Positions 33,372 through 45,344 are shown, counted from the first letter of the stretch. The stretch: DNA of 64,000 nucleotides from Enterobacter cloacae (GCF_011078175.1 NZ_JAALCJ010000001.1:558001-622000), one strand, 5' to 3'. Notes: a model not told the origin generated them from the letters alone. Made by a program: numbers and translations.

Positions 33372-34955
33372 TTAACCTCTGTTGTATGTCGAATTCAGTA
33401 CCGCACGATCCTTCAGCGAAGGGGCCGCCGGTTTATTGCGATTCAGATAACCAATATTGTTGTTGCCCCACAGGGATTCATACGGCATACCGGCCAGCAT
33501 CTCCACGGTGGCGCGGGCCTGCGGTGTCACCGCCTCCGGCATCACATGGCCAGACTCACGCATTTTTGCTGTCTCTTCACGCAGGGTGCTGTGGGTCTGC
33601 AAATTGAGTTTGAAGCGCAGGGAGACCAGGAAGCCGCAGAACAGCACCAGAATAGTGCCAACGCTCAGGATCATCAGAATGGTGTGGCTCACTTCCGCAG
33701 GCTGTACCTTCTGACCGCTAACAAATCCGGACATCTGCATCACGATCCCCACCAGCATCACCGCGCCGGCCTGAGACGCTTTACGCGTCAGCGTCATGAT
33801 GCCCGCGAAGATACCTTCGCGACGCTGACCGGTGATCACTTCGTCTACATCAGCAATATAGGTGTAGGTATTCCACGGTACGTAGTTGATACCCCCGCGA
33901 CCAAGACCGGCAACCGCAGAGATCAGCAGCAGCAGAGCATAAACGTCGCTCATGCCCGCGTAATAAAGCACCGCGTAAGAAAGCGACGCCAGGCCAAACA
34001 GCACGACCACCATGCGGTAAGACGGCGCAGGTCCGAAGCGAATGCACAGCGGGATCATCGCGATAACAGCCAGGAACTGGAAGATGGCCATCGTGCCCAG
34101 CAGGTTGGACGCCATTGACGCTTCCTGCATCAGCACAAACACCACGTAGTAGGTGAAAACGGCGTTGAACACGTCCTGGGCAATATAGCCGCCGAGGTAC
34201 ATGCCAAGGTGCTGGCGGAAAATCTTGATACGCAGCGTCGAGCTTAATTCAACAAAAAGACGATTCAGGCTCTGACCCAGAGTCAGCTTTTTCTTCTCTT
34301 CTTCGGCGCGCAGGGCCGCTTCAGACCACTCTTCACGCGGACGTTCCCAGGTGAAGAACCAGACGAAAGTGAGCATCAGCGCGCAGAGTACGGAGAAGAC
34401 CAGGCTTGCATAGAAGAAGGAGATCGCGTTGTCTTTGCCGAAATGCGTGAGCAGTATCCCCGGCAGGAAGGAGGCCAGAATGGCGGACATTTGCGCCATA
34501 GAGATACGCGCCCCGGAGAATTTGGTTTTCTGCTTGAAATCGTCCGTCATCTCCGGCACCAGCGTTTCGTACGGCACCAGGATCATAGTGTAGACGATAT
34601 CAAATATCAGATAGGTCAGCAGGTAGTACCAGAAACTCATGTCCCCTACCCACATCAGCGAGTAGCTGAAAACGCAGGGAATACCGAGCAGGATGAAGAA
34701 CTTACGACGGCCAAAACGCTTGCCCAGCCAGGTGGTGCCAAAGTTATCGGTTAAAAAACCCATTAACGGGCTGACAACCGCATCCAGCACCCTTGCGGCG
34801 GCGAAGATAAAGGTTGCTTCAATCGGTGTGAGTCCACAGAAGGTGGTATAAAAATACAAAAGCCAGGCGGCCGTCAGGGCGGTAGTCCCCGCCCCGAGGA
34901 AGTCGCCTGACCCGTAAGCAAGATAATTTGCGAGTCCAATTTTACGTGTTTTCAT
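33372..34955 (-). CDS. rhiT: GPH-family sugar:cation symporter (RhiT-like)
   Basis: The product is 527 aa from the ATG at 34953-34955 (AGGG nine bases upstream); a TTG three codons earlier is less likely. It has about twelve membrane segments. The N-terminal LANYLAYGSGDFLGAG, a FGRRKFFILLGIP loop near 85 and YETLVPEMTDDF near 131 are hallmarks of the glycoside-pentoside-hexuronide family. A long C-terminal hydrophilic tail of about 70 residues follows the last segment. Paired with a GH105 hydrolase, it most likely imports unsaturated rhamnogalacturonides. Confidence 0.8.
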   Translation of the reverse strand: MKTRKIGLANYLAYGSGDFLGAGTTALTAAWLLYFYTTFCGLTPIEATFIFAAARVLDAVVSPLMGFLTDNFGTTWLGKRFGRRKFFILLGIPCVFSYSLMWVGDMSFWYYLLTYLIFDIVYTMILVPYETLVPEMTDDFKQKTKFSGARISMAQMSAILASFLPGILLTHFGKDNAISFFYASLVFSVLCALMLTFVWFFTWERPREEWSEAALRAEEEKKKLTLGQSLNRLFVELSSTLRIKIFRQHLGMYLGGYIAQDVFNAVFTYYVVFVLMQEASMASNLLGTMAIFQFLAVIAMIPLCIRFGPAPSYRMVVVLFGLASLSYAVLYYAGMSDVYALLLLISAVAGLGRGGINYVPWNTYTYIADVDEVITGQRREGIFAGIMTLTRKASQAGAVMLVGIVMQMSGFVSGQKVQPAEVSHTILMILSVGTILVLFCGFLVSLRFKLNLQTHSTLREETAKMRESGHVMPEAVTPQARATVEMLAGMPYESLWGNNNIGYLNRNKPAAPSLKDRAVLNSTYNRG

Positions 34956-35127
34956 TGCCGTCAACCCTAATCAGTTTTGGGAGACTCCCTGTAAGCAAAC
35001 CTCGTCCGGGAGTTTTTACACGGCTACAGTAAAAGCATCGACCTGTTGATACCTTTCTGTTTCTGCCATCACATAGTGGTGCATGGCAAAAATGCAAAGA
35101 GTGTCAATACGCGTGTCACTGATTTAT

Positions 35128-35140
35128 AAAACAGCGTTTC
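35128..35140. promoter_or_regulatory. KdgR-like operator upstream of rhiT
   Basis: AAAACAGCGTTTC matches the KdgR core GAAACANTGTTTC in all but two positions. It lies 173 bp upstream of rhiT and about 20 bp before a minus-strand TTGACA (35107-35102). KdgR is the known repressor of pectin-catabolic genes, relieved by KDG. The promoter -10 is not convincing. Confidence 0.5.
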
Positions 35141-35173
35141 TTTTGTATCAAAAGGGAAGGTCAATTTTGCGAT

Positions 35174-35201
35174 CCAGCCTTCAGAAATGCCTGAAAGCTG
35201 G
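35174..35201 (-). terminator. Possible hairpin ending the flhBAE transcript
   Basis: CCAGC-N-TTCAG pairs with CTGAA-N-GCTGG across a 6-nt loop, with one bulged base on each side. It starts 15 bp after the flhE stop. There is no clear T run, so termination is uncertain. Confidence 0.4.
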
Positions 35202-35216
35202 CGAAAAGGCAGGCAG

Positions 35217-35609
35217 TTAGCGGTAGTTGACGAGGACCTCGTTACGCTGAATCTTCAGCGCCGGGATCAGCCGTCCACCGCCCGGCACTTCCCAGATAAA
35301 GCGGAGAGGTTCCTGAGCAGACACCCCGTTGAAGGCCTGGGTAGTACCATTTTGTCCCTCGATTTCCGCGCAGCGGGTCAGGGAGCACAGCCGCACCCGC
35401 AATCCGGCCGGCGTGGGGCCCGTCAGGGTGTAATGCCAGGCAACCAGCGTCATCTGCCCGGACACGGGCTCAGAGGCGGACAGCGGCCGGGAGGAGATCG
35501 ACTCCCCCCGATGGTTGAGCGTTAAGCCGATACTGCTGGCCTGCCATGCCCCCTCGCCTGCGGCCTGCGCTGCCAGCGGGAAGAGTAAGATCCACAGCCA
35601 CTTACGCAT
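35217..35609 (-). CDS. flhE: Flagellar protein FlhE
   Basis: The product is 130 aa with a signal peptide (MRKWLWILLFPLAAQAAGEG, cleavage near AQA). It is periplasmic. FlhE is reported to limit proton leakage through the flagellar export gate and to affect swarming. Two cysteines (CSLTRCAEIEG) sit in the middle. The start overlaps the flhA stop (TAATG), so it is the third gene of flhBAE. Its ribosome site GGAGGGAAATA is good. Confidence 0.94.
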   Translation of the reverse strand: MRKWLWILLFPLAAQAAGEGAWQASSIGLTLNHRGESISSRPLSASEPVSGQMTLVAWHYTLTGPTPAGLRVRLCSLTRCAEIEGQNGTTQAFNGVSAQEPLRFIWEVPGGGRLIPALKIQRNEVLVNYR

Positions 35610-37687
35610 TATTTCCCTCCTATGGTCGCGGTCATGCGAATATTGCGGTTATCGGACAGCTCCATATTCGACAGCACCACCAGCTGGTTCAGGCTCCGGC
35701 GAAGGAAGCGCGACAGCAGCGGACGCAGCGCGTGATTCACCAGCAGTACCGGCGGCGCGCCCAGCATCTCCTGACGCGCCAGCGCCTCCTGAGTTTGCGC
35801 CAGTAATCTGTCCGCCAGACCCGGTTCCAGCCCGCCGCCGCCCTGCAACGCCTGAAGCAGCAGACGTTCCAGCGGGGTGTCGAGGCCAATCACCTGCACT
35901 TCGCCGGTTCCCGGGAACCATTGCTGTGTAATAGCGCGTCCGAGCGCCACGCGCACCACCGCCGTCAGTTCGTGCGGATCGCTTTGCAGCGGCGCATGTT
36001 CGGCCAGCGTCTCAAGGATGGTACGCATATCGCGAATGGGCACCTTCTCGTCGAGCAGATTTTGTAGCACTTTGTGCAGCGTGGTTAATGTCAACACGCC
36101 CGGCACCAAATCTTCGGTCAGCTTCGGCATCTCCTGCGTTACGCGGTCGAGCAGCTGCTGCGCCTCCTGACGACCAAACAGTTCCGCTGAGAACTGGCCA
36201 ATCAAATGGTTGAGGTGCGTCGCCACCACGGTACTGGCCTCAACGACCGTGTAACCCTGGATCTGCGCCTGCTCTTTCAGGGCGCTCTCAATCCAGATTG
36301 CCGCCAGACCAAAGGCCGGGTCGGTCGTCTGCTCACCCGGCAACGTGCCTGCGGCCGTGCCCGGGTTAATCGCCAGCCAGCGGCCGGGGTACGCATCGCC
36401 GCTGCCGATCTCCACCCCTTTCATCAGAATGCGGTAGCGCGCGGGTGGGAGATCCATGTTGTCACGGATATGAACCACCGGCGGCAGGAAGCCCATTTCC
36501 TGAGCGAATTTTTTACGAATACTGCGAATACGGCCAAGCAGCTCGCCATCCTGCTGGAAATCCACCATAGGGATCAGGCGATACCCCACTTCCATCCCCA
36601 GCGAATCTTCCAGCTGAACGTCGTTCCAGGTCGCTTCCACCGCCTGGGTGTTCTCAGGCATTTTGACCGGCGCTGGCTCTGCCTTAGGCTGAGTTTCACG
36701 GCCACGCATCCACCAGGCAAGCCCCAGCAGCGCGGCGGTAAACAGGAGGAATACCAGGTTCGGCATGCCCGGCACCATACCGAGCAGGCCCAGTACCGCC
36801 GCGGAGAGCAGCATAACGCGCGGGTTGCTGAACAACTGCCCCACCATCTGCTCGCCCACGTCCTGATCGGTGCTGACGCGGGTCACAATCACACCTGCCG
36901 CAGTGGAGATCACCAGCGCCGGGATCTGGGCGACCAGACCGTCACCGATGGTCAGCAGCGTATAGCTTTCCGCCGCGTGGCCCATGTCCATGCCGTGTTG
37001 CAGCACGCCGACGAGCAGGCCGCCGACGACGTTAATCACCATAATCAGGATGCCCGCAATGGCGTCACCGCGCACAAACTTACTCGCACCGTCCATCGAA
37101 CCGTAGAAGTCCGCTTCCTGGGTCACTTCCGCGCGGCGTTTTTTCGCTTCATCTTCGGCTATAAGCCCGGCGTTCAAATCGGCGTCGATCGCCATTTGCT
37201 TGCCCGGCATACCGTCCAGCACAAAACGCGCGCCCACTTCCGCGATACGCCCCGCGCCTTTAGTAATAACCATAAAGTTGATGATAACGAGGATAACGAA
37301 CACCACGATACCGATGGCAAAATTACCGCCCACCAGGAAGTGACCGAAGGCTTCGACCACCTTGCCCGCCGCCGCCGCGCCGGTGTGCCCTTCCATCAGA
37401 ATGATGCGCGTGGAGGCAACGTTCAGCGCGAGGCGCAGCAGCGTGGTGAAGAGCAGGATCGTTGGAAACGCGGCGAACTCCAGCGTGCGCTGGGTGAACA
37501 TCGCCACCAGCAGCACCATAATGGACAACGCGATGTTGAAGGTAAAAAGCAGGTCGAGGATAAATGCCGGTAACGGCAGCACCATCATCGACAGAATTAG
37601 CAGGATCAGAATCGGTCCGGCAAGGATCTGCCATTGCGTCGATTTCAGGTTGCCGGGCAGGCGCAACATTGCCACCAGATTAGCCAT
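35609..37687 (-). CDS. flhA: Flagellar export apparatus protein FlhA
   Basis: The product is 692 aa, the E. coli length. It is the main export-gate component of the flagellar type III system. About eight membrane segments lie in residues 25-330, with the conserved cytoplasmic FHIPEP loop region around GAGRIAEVGARFVLDGMPGKQMAIDADLNAG (145-175). The C-terminal cytoplasmic domain (350-692) docks chaperone-substrate complexes. It overlaps the flhB end by 8 bp. Confidence 0.97.
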   Translation of the reverse strand: MANLVAMLRLPGNLKSTQWQILAGPILILLILSMMVLPLPAFILDLLFTFNIALSIMVLLVAMFTQRTLEFAAFPTILLFTTLLRLALNVASTRIILMEGHTGAAAAGKVVEAFGHFLVGGNFAIGIVVFVILVIINFMVITKGAGRIAEVGARFVLDGMPGKQMAIDADLNAGLIAEDEAKKRRAEVTQEADFYGSMDGASKFVRGDAIAGILIMVINVVGGLLVGVLQHGMDMGHAAESYTLLTIGDGLVAQIPALVISTAAGVIVTRVSTDQDVGEQMVGQLFSNPRVMLLSAAVLGLLGMVPGMPNLVFLLFTAALLGLAWWMRGRETQPKAEPAPVKMPENTQAVEATWNDVQLEDSLGMEVGYRLIPMVDFQQDGELLGRIRSIRKKFAQEMGFLPPVVHIRDNMDLPPARYRILMKGVEIGSGDAYPGRWLAINPGTAAGTLPGEQTTDPAFGLAAIWIESALKEQAQIQGYTVVEASTVVATHLNHLIGQFSAELFGRQEAQQLLDRVTQEMPKLTEDLVPGVLTLTTLHKVLQNLLDEKVPIRDMRTILETLAEHAPLQSDPHELTAVVRVALGRAITQQWFPGTGEVQVIGLDTPLERLLLQALQGGGGLEPGLADRLLAQTQEALARQEMLGAPPVLLVNHALRPLLSRFLRRSLNQLVVLSNMELSDNRNIRMTATIGGK

Positions 37688-38828
37688 CAGTGTCCTTCTC
37701 GTTCAAAAAATCCAGTGCTTCAGGCACCGGAAGGTTCTCAGGTTTTACAGGTCGTTGACCGCCCGCTAAACGCCAGCGTTTCAGTTGCCACACCCAGGCC
37801 AGCACTTCTGCAACAGCGGCGTAGAGCTGGCCTGGGATCTGTTGTCCAATTTCCGCGTGGCGATACAGCGCACGGGCCAGCGGCGGCGCTTCAAGGATCG
37901 GTACGCGGTTTTCCGTCGCGATTTCACGAATGCGCAGCGCAATCAGCCCGGCCCCTTTCGCCACCACTTTCGGCGCGCTCATTTTGTTTTCGTCGTACTG
38001 AAGCGCCACGGAGTAGTGGGTCGGGTTGGTGACGATGACGTCGGCTTTCGGTACATCTTCCATCATGCGCCGACGCGCGGCGGCGCGCTGCATCTGGCGG
38101 ATACGGCCCTTAACGTGCGGGTCGCCTTCCATCTGTTTGTATTCGTCGCGGATGTCCTGACGCGACATTCGCAGCTTTTTGATATGGGAATAGATCTGGA
38201 AGATAACGTCGAACGCCACCATCGGAATAATGCTGAGTACCACCAGCAGCGAGCATAACCCGACCAGGTTCAGGGCATTCTTCATTGCCGTCATCGGGGA
38301 TTCGCTGATCAGGCGCATCATCTCCGGCCAGTGGTGCCACAGAAAAAACCCGGCAGTGCTGCCCATAAGAAGCGATTTCAGGATTGCTTTAAGAAGCTCA
38401 GCGCCCGTTTGCGCGGAAAACATTTTCGCAATACCGGGTAGCGGGTTGAGCTTAGAGAATTTCGGTTGCAGCGATTTACCGCTGAACACCAGGCCACCGA
38501 GCATGACCGGCGAAACAAGGGCCACGATCACCACGCCCGCGATCAGAGGCAGCAGGGCGAGCATCGCACTTTTCACAAGGTTGATGATCTGAATGAGGAT
38601 CAGATTGGGGTCGTTGACCATGCTGTGATCAAAACGTAAGCCAGCAGAGAGCATTCCCGCCAGTCTGCGGGCGAGCATCTCCCCGCCCCACCAGATTATG
38701 CACACGCCCACCACCAGGATCAGCAGGGATGTCAGCTCTCGGGATCGGGGGATCTGCCCATCCTCACGGGCTTTTTCAAGTCGGTGGGGTGTGGGGGCTT
38801 CTGTTTTGTCGTCGTTCTCTTCTGCCAC
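37680..38828 (-). CDS. flhB: Flagellar export switch protein FlhB
   Basis: The product is 382 aa, read from a GTG start (38826-38828). It is the export-gate protein that switches substrate specificity from hook to filament after self-cleavage. Four membrane segments precede a cytoplasmic domain with the autocleavage motif NPTH (in IVTNPTHYSVAL near 269). A basic stretch RQMQRAAARRRMM leads into it. It is first gene of flhBAE. In E. coli this operon needs FlhDC; I did not resolve an FlhDC box. Confidence 0.96.
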   Translation of the reverse strand: MAEENDDKTEAPTPHRLEKAREDGQIPRSRELTSLLILVVGVCIIWWGGEMLARRLAGMLSAGLRFDHSMVNDPNLILIQIINLVKSAMLALLPLIAGVVIVALVSPVMLGGLVFSGKSLQPKFSKLNPLPGIAKMFSAQTGAELLKAILKSLLMGSTAGFFLWHHWPEMMRLISESPMTAMKNALNLVGLCSLLVVLSIIPMVAFDVIFQIYSHIKKLRMSRQDIRDEYKQMEGDPHVKGRIRQMQRAAARRRMMEDVPKADVIVTNPTHYSVALQYDENKMSAPKVVAKGAGLIALRIREIATENRVPILEAPPLARALYRHAEIGQQIPGQLYAAVAEVLAWVWQLKRWRLAGGQRPVKPENLPVPEALDFLNEKDTDG

Positions 38829-38896
38829 TGTGCCTGCTCGCAGCCCATTAATTCACGGGTATCATGCCAGCGCAGAAAAAATCCAATGGCGGGAAA

Positions 38897-38914
38897 AGCC
38901 CGTTTATTCGGGCT
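38897..38914 (-). terminator. Terminator after cheZ
   Basis: AGCCCG and CGGGCT pair around a 6-nt loop, followed on the minus strand by TTTTCCC. It lies 65 bp past the cheZ stop and closes the tar-tap-cheRBYZ operon. Confidence 0.75.
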
Positions 38915-38978
38915 CTTTTCGCTGTTTTTGTCCTACGCTACCTCAGGCCGCGTTAACGGTCTGAGGTAGAAAGGGCAA

Positions 38979-39623
38979 TCAGAAACCAAGACTGTCCAGC
39001 AGATCGTCCACCTGATCCTGGCTTGCCACCACGCCCGCTTTGCTGGCGTCAAGCTGGGGACCATTGAGCAGGCTTTCGTTCTCGCGTTTCGGACGGGCGG
39101 CCGGTTCCGGAATGTTCTCCAGCAGCACCATCAGCAGCTGGCGTTCAATCTCCTGAATCACATCCATCATGCGCTTGATCACCTGGCCGGTAAGATCCTG
39201 GAAATCCTGCGCCATCATGATGTCCAGCAGCTGGGCATTGGTGAAGCTGGTATGTCCCGGCACGTCACCCAGGTACTGACGGGTATCCGTTACCAGTTCG
39301 CGGGCATCCGCCAGCTCGATAGGGTTCTCAAACCACTCATCCCAGCGTTTGCTCAGCGCTTTCGCCCCCTTCTCCATCGCATCCTGGTGCGGCTGTGAGG
39401 CTTCAACGCTGTTCAGCGCTCGCTCGGCCGCCTGCGCGGTCATCTGCACGACGTAGTCCAGACGGTCGCGCGCGTCAGGGATGGCTTCCGCCGCTTCGGC
39501 GATAGCCTGGTCCAGCCCCAGCTCACGAAGGCTGTCGCGCAGCATGCGGGTCAGGCTACCAATGCGGGCAATAATGTCGCTCGGCGAATGTTCTTCAACG
39601 GGTTTCATAGCAGGTTGCAACAT
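38979..39623 (-). CDS. cheZ: CheY-P phosphatase CheZ
   Basis: The product is 214 aa from the ATG at 39621-39623 (GAGG eight bases upstream), equal to E. coli. GTG and ATG codons 6-9 bp earlier are alternatives. It speeds dephosphorylation of CheY-P. The long helical hairpin holds the catalytic glutamine in [16 protein letters not shown] near 143. The C-terminal CheY-docking helix is the final [16 protein letters not shown]. It is last in the operon, 10 bp after cheY. Confidence 0.96.
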   Translation of the reverse strand: MLQPAMKPVEEHSPSDIIARIGSLTRMLRDSLRELGLDQAIAEAAEAIPDARDRLDYVVQMTAQAAERALNSVEASQPHQDAMEKGAKALSKRWDEWFENPIELADARELVTDTRQYLGDVPGHTSFTNAQLLDIMMAQDFQDLTGQVIKRMMDVIQEIERQLLMVLLENIPEPAARPKRENESLLNGPQLDASKAGVVASQDQVDDLLDSLGF

Positions 39624-39633
39624 ATCCATCACC

Positions 39634-41086
<1,453 letters not shown>

Positions 41087-41090
<4 letters not shown>

Positions 41091-41953
41091 GCTTTTTCCT
41101 TACTCAGCGCATATACCGTTTGCCCACGCAGGCTAAACTCACGCACGAGGTTGCTGAAGTTTTCCGAGTGCCCGGCAAACAGTAAACCGTCAGGCTTGAG
41201 CAACGGAACAAAGCGACGCAAAATGTCCTGCTGCGTCGTTTTATCAAAATAAATCATTACGTTACGGCAAAATATGGCGTCAAATGGCCCCGGAACGTTG
41301 TACTGCTTATCCAGTAGATTAACGGGGGCAAATTCCACGCAGTTCGCCAGCTCCTGGCGTACGCGCACCAGTCCTTCATGCGGGCCGGTACCGCGCATGA
41401 AGTAACGCTGTAGCTGCTGCGGAGACAGCGTTTTAAGCTCATCCTGGCGATAAACGCCGTTACGGGCTTTTTCCAGTACCTCGGTGTCGATGTCGCTGGC
41501 GTAAACTTTCCAGCGTCCCGGCGCCATTCCCAGGGTATCCGCCAGGGTGATGGCCAGCGAGTACGGCTCTTCCCCGGTAGAGGCCGCCGCGCTCCAGACG
41601 CGATACTCTCCGCTACGGCGACGGGCGTGTTCCGCCAGCACCGGGAAGTGATGCGCCTCGCGGAAAAACGCGGTCAGGTTGGTGGTTAATGAGTTGATAA
41701 ATGCCTGCCATTCGGCGCTGTTCTGGTTCGCTTCGAGCATGCTCAGATAGCGGCCAAAATCGTCCAGCCCCAGCGTGCGCAAGCGCCGCACCAGCCGGTT
41801 GTAGACCATGTCTCGCTTATGGTCCGCAAGCACGATCCCCGCACGCTGGTAGATTAACTGACATATCCGACGAAAATGCGCGTCGGACAGCGCGAGGCGC
41901 TGTGTCATCTGTAACAATAATGACGTTTGCCCTGAGGGCATGGGTGATGTCAT
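41087..41953 (-). CDS. cheR: Chemotaxis receptor methyltransferase CheR
   Basis: The product is 288 aa from the ATG at 41951-41953 (AAGGCGCT upstream). It methylates glutamates on chemoreceptors using SAM. The N-terminal helical domain recognises the methylation region. The SAM fold carries [18 protein letters not shown] near 127 and [14 protein letters not shown] near 225. It binds the NWETF tail carried here by Tar but not by Tap. It is 19 bp downstream of tap. Confidence 0.96.
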
Positions 41954-41972
41954 AGCGCCTTCTTTATCACAT

Positions 41973-43574
41973 TCAGGATACAACGGGCACGGCCAGTGAC
42001 CGTCCGACTTCTGTTACTGCTTCAACGTGCTCTTTCACATTAAATACGGCGACTAACCCGGTAAGGCGATCCGCCTGGTTTGCCAGCTGATCGGTAGCCG
42101 CCGCCGCCTCTTCTACCAGCGAGGCGTTCTGCTGCGTAACCTGATCCATCTGCGTAACGGCCTGCGCCACCTGCTCGATGCCACGGCGTTGTTCATCAGA
42201 CGCCGAAGCAATCTCGCCTATAATGTCGTTTACCCGCGTCACGGAGGTGACAATCTCGTGCATGGTCTGCGCGGCGGTATCCACCAGCGCGGAGCCCTGC
42301 TGAACACGGGAGACCGACTCTTCTATCAGCCCTTTGATCTCTTTCGCCGCGTTGGCGCTGCGGCTGGCGAGGTGACGCACTTCACCGGCAACCACCGCGA
42401 ACCCGCGCCCCTGCTCCCCGGCACGCGCCGCTTCGACCGCAGCATTCAGCGCCAGAATATTAGTCTGGAACGCGATACCGTCGATGACGCTGATAATGTC
42501 GCCAATTTTCTGCGAGCTGGCGGCAATCTCCTGCATCGTGCTGGCAACGTGAGAAGCCTGGTCACCCCCACGTTTCGCCGTCATCGCCGCCTGTTTTGAC
42601 AAGTCAGAGGCCTGACGCGCGTTATCAGCGTTCTGGCTTACCGTCGCAGTCAGCTGCTCCATACTGGCCGCCGTCTGCGCCAGCGATGCCGCCTGCTGTT
42701 CGGTGCGGGACGACAGATCGTTATTGCCTGCCGCAATCTCTGAGATCCCGGTATGCATGGCGTAACTGCCCTGGCGAACGTTGTTTACCGTTTCCCGCAG
42801 CGAACCCTGCATCGCCTTCAGGCTGGCGAAAATCGCTGATATTTCATTCCTGCCATACACGGCCACCGGACGCGCCAGGTCGCCCTTCGCTATACTGTCG
42901 AAGTGGCTGCTGACGATCGCCAGCGGCTGGACGATCGTTTTGCGCGACCACCACAGCGAGCCGCCGGTCAGCAGGGCCGCCAGGATCACCATGGTCAGGA
43001 AAATCACCCCTGACATGCGGTAGCTGGTACGGCTGTCGGCGCCGGCTCGCGCCACAAACTGGTTAATATCCTGCTGCCATGCGTTAAAGCTGCCGTCAAA
43101 CCCCGCCTGAGACGCCTGCACCGGCGCGGTCAGAAAATCAGAAAGCTGGTTGTTCTCCAGCCACGTCGCCTGATGGTCGAGATCGCCGTACCACGCATCA
43201 AAGGTCTTTTTCATGGCGACTTTCAGCGCTTTCTCTTTCTCACTGACCGCCTCCTGCGCCGTAAACGCCTTAAACTGCGCGTCGGCCTGCTTCAGGCTGC
43301 TGCGGGCCAAAACCATCAGCGCCTTGATATCCTCCGGCGGATAGCTCAGCGCGGTTAACGTCCCTGCTTTGTTCAGCGCAGTGCTTGCCTGCAACAGCAC
43401 GGCACGCGTTTGTGCCAGTGCGGAGCGCTGTTGATTACTCGTCTCAACTTCCTGCAAATTCTGATAGCCATCGCGAAACGCCCAGAAAGACAACCCGTTA
43501 CTGCCAACCTGCAAAACCCCACACAGGATCAGAATCAAAAACAGTGTGGTCGAGATACGAATACGATTTAACAT
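41973..43574 (-). CDS. tap: Methyl-accepting chemotaxis protein Tap (dipeptide type)
   Basis: The product is 533 aa from the ATG at 43572-43574 (GGGAGCGTGG upstream), the E. coli Tap length. It begins [19 protein letters not shown] as Tap does. Two membrane segments bracket a periplasmic domain of about 155 residues, followed by HAMP and the highly conserved signalling tip ([20 protein letters not shown]). The C-terminus (SLAVPVVS) lacks the NWETF CheR/CheB tether, as in E. coli Tap. In E. coli it senses dipeptides through DppA. It is 44 bp after tar. Confidence 0.9.
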   Translation of the reverse strand: MLNRIRISTTLFLILILCGVLQVGSNGLSFWAFRDGYQNLQEVETSNQQRSALAQTRAVLLQASTALNKAGTLTALSYPPEDIKALMVLARSSLKQADAQFKAFTAQEAVSEKEKALKVAMKKTFDAWYGDLDHQATWLENNQLSDFLTAPVQASQAGFDGSFNAWQQDINQFVARAGADSRTSYRMSGVIFLTMVILAALLTGGSLWWSRKTIVQPLAIVSSHFDSIAKGDLARPVAVYGRNEISAIFASLKAMQGSLRETVNNVRQGSYAMHTGISEIAAGNNDLSSRTEQQAASLAQTAASMEQLTATVSQNADNARQASDLSKQAAMTAKRGGDQASHVASTMQEIAASSQKIGDIISVIDGIAFQTNILALNAAVEAARAGEQGRGFAVVAGEVRHLASRSANAAKEIKGLIEESVSRVQQGSALVDTAAQTMHEIVTSVTRVNDIIGEIASASDEQRRGIEQVAQAVTQMDQVTQQNASLVEEAAAATDQLANQADRLTGLVAVFNVKEHVEAVTEVGRSLAVPVVS

Positions 43575-43618
43575 CCACGCTCCCATCAAGCGGCAAGCAG
43601 CCGCGGTTTAATTGTCAG

Positions 43619-45286
43619 TCAAAATGTTTCCCAGTTTTCATCTTGTCCGGTCACCGCTGCGCGCGTACGTGTTGTCACGGGCGCCGGGATTGCTTCGCTG
43701 TACGCCGACCGCGAGCTGACCGTATTAGTCGTTTTTGAAGTAAGACGGAACGCCGAGACGGCCATTTTCAGGCGGCTCGCCTGGTCCTCCAGCGCAGCGG
43801 CCGCGGCAGCGGACTCCTGCACCAGGGCGGCGTTTTGCTGCGTCACACGATCCATTTCCGATACCGCCAGGGCAACCTGGTCAATACCACGACTCTGCTC
43901 ATCCGATGCAGAGGCGATTTCACCCATGATGTCCGTCACGCGCGTCACGGCATTCACGATGTCATTCATGGTTTCACCCGCACTTTCCACCAGCACCGAG
44001 CCGGTATCCACGCGTGAAACAGAGTCTTCAATCAGGGCTTTAATCTCTTTCGCCGCATTGGCGCTGCGGCTGGCGAGGTTGCGCACTTCGCCAGCAACTA
44101 CGGCAAACCCGCGCCCCTGCTCGCCCGCTCGCGCCGCTTCAACAGCCGCGTTCAGCGCCAGGATGTTGGTCTGGAAGGCGATACCGTCGATCACGCTGAT
44201 GATGTCGGCGATTTTCTTCGAGCTGTCGGCAATGTCATGCATGGTTTTTACCACGCCGTCGACCACCCGACCGCCGCGCTGGGCGGTGTCGGACGCGCTT
44301 TCTGCAAGCTGCGACGCCTGGCGGGCGTTGTCGGCATTCTGCTTCACGGTCGCGGTGAGCTGTTCCATGCTAGCCGCCGTCTCTTCCAGAGCGGACGCCT
44401 GCTGTTCGGTACGGGACGAGAGATCGTTGTTGCCCATCGCGATTTCACTCGTGCCGGTATAGATGGCATCCGCCCCCTCGCGCACGTTGGCGACGGTATC
44501 AATCAGCGAACGCTGCATATGGTCGACGCTGGTTGCCAGCTCGGTGATCTCATTGCGGCCAGAAACGGTCAGCGTTTTCGTGAGATCGCCCCGCCCAATA
44601 TCACGGATATGAGCAATGACGCGGCCAAGCGGGTTAAGAAGGATATGACGAATGCCGTACCACACGGCCACCAGCACGATGACCAGCGCGAGGGCGAGAA
44701 CCGCCATCTGCCATTTCGCGAAACGGTAGTCGTTCTGGCTTTGCGTGAACGCGGAGTGATAAAGCTCGCCGCTGGCTTTGGCGTACTCGCCGAGTGCCGC
44801 GCCAAGTGCGTTCTGCATTCCCTGGGTTGGCTGCGCGAAATAGGCCTCCATATTGCCGTTCTCCAGGAACTGTACCAGCTCCGTCAGGCCGGCGAAGTAG
44901 GCCTGATATTTTTCATCTATGTTCGCGCTCGCCTGTGCCATTGCAGGCTGAGGAGGAATATTTTTGAAGGCGTCGTAGTGTTTCGCCGCGTCTGCCAGCG
45001 TGGCGCGTGCATTCTTCAGCAGTTCCGTTTTTGCGCTGCTCTGCTGGTTGTTCGGATCCATCATCATGCGGGCAGACGAGCGGCTCAGGTTGATACGCGT
45101 CTGCAACATCAGATCCCAGGTCGTAGTCAGTTCGCTTTGCTGCATTCGCAAATCGTTCGAGGCCGCGAAGCTGTCCTGGTTCTGTTTTAACGACGAGAAA
45201 AAGAGGCCGCCGGAAATAAGCTGAAGAAGTGCGAAAATGACCAGCACCATCATAAGCATTGTGACAACGCGGATACGGTTCAACAT
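43619..45286 (-). CDS. tar: Aspartate chemoreceptor Tar
   Basis: The product is 555 aa from the ATG at 45284-45286 (GAAGGTG upstream); the longer open frame crosses the promoter. The aspartate-binding residues of E. coli Tar are all kept: Arg64, Arg69 and Arg73 ([12 protein letters not shown]) and Thr154 (AQPTQGMQ). HAMP, methylation helices and signalling tip follow. The C-terminal NWETF pentapeptide that recruits CheR and CheB is present. It is first gene of tar-tap-cheRBYZ, with a consensus sigma-28 promoter upstream. Confidence 0.96.
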   Translation of the reverse strand: MLNRIRVVTMLMMVLVIFALLQLISGGLFFSSLKQNQDSFAASNDLRMQQSELTTTWDLMLQTRINLSRSSARMMMDPNNQQSSAKTELLKNARATLADAAKHYDAFKNIPPQPAMAQASANIDEKYQAYFAGLTELVQFLENGNMEAYFAQPTQGMQNALGAALGEYAKASGELYHSAFTQSQNDYRFAKWQMAVLALALVIVLVAVWYGIRHILLNPLGRVIAHIRDIGRGDLTKTLTVSGRNEITELATSVDHMQRSLIDTVANVREGADAIYTGTSEIAMGNNDLSSRTEQQASALEETAASMEQLTATVKQNADNARQASQLAESASDTAQRGGRVVDGVVKTMHDIADSSKKIADIISVIDGIAFQTNILALNAAVEAARAGEQGRGFAVVAGEVRNLASRSANAAKEIKALIEDSVSRVDTGSVLVESAGETMNDIVNAVTRVTDIMGEIASASDEQSRGIDQVALAVSEMDRVTQQNAALVQESAAAAAALEDQASRLKMAVSAFRLTSKTTNTVSSRSAYSEAIPAPVTTRTRAAVTGQDENWETF

Positions 45287-45317
45287 ACAACACCTTCTCA
45301 TAGATTGATTAACGGTG

Positions 45318-45344
45318 TTATCGGCACAGGCCACAGGAACTTTA
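45318..45344 (-). promoter_or_regulatory. Sigma-28 (FliA) promoter of tar
   Basis: On the minus strand TAAA (45344-45341), a 15-bp spacer and GCCGATAA (45325-45318) match the flagellar late-gene consensus exactly. It is 32 bp before the tar start codon and 28 bp from the stop of the neighbouring pilus gene. Confidence 0.93.

Noticed and set aside
35041-35110. A CRP site upstream of rhiT
   Set aside because: On the minus strand only a half-site TGTGA is present; the second half does not match.
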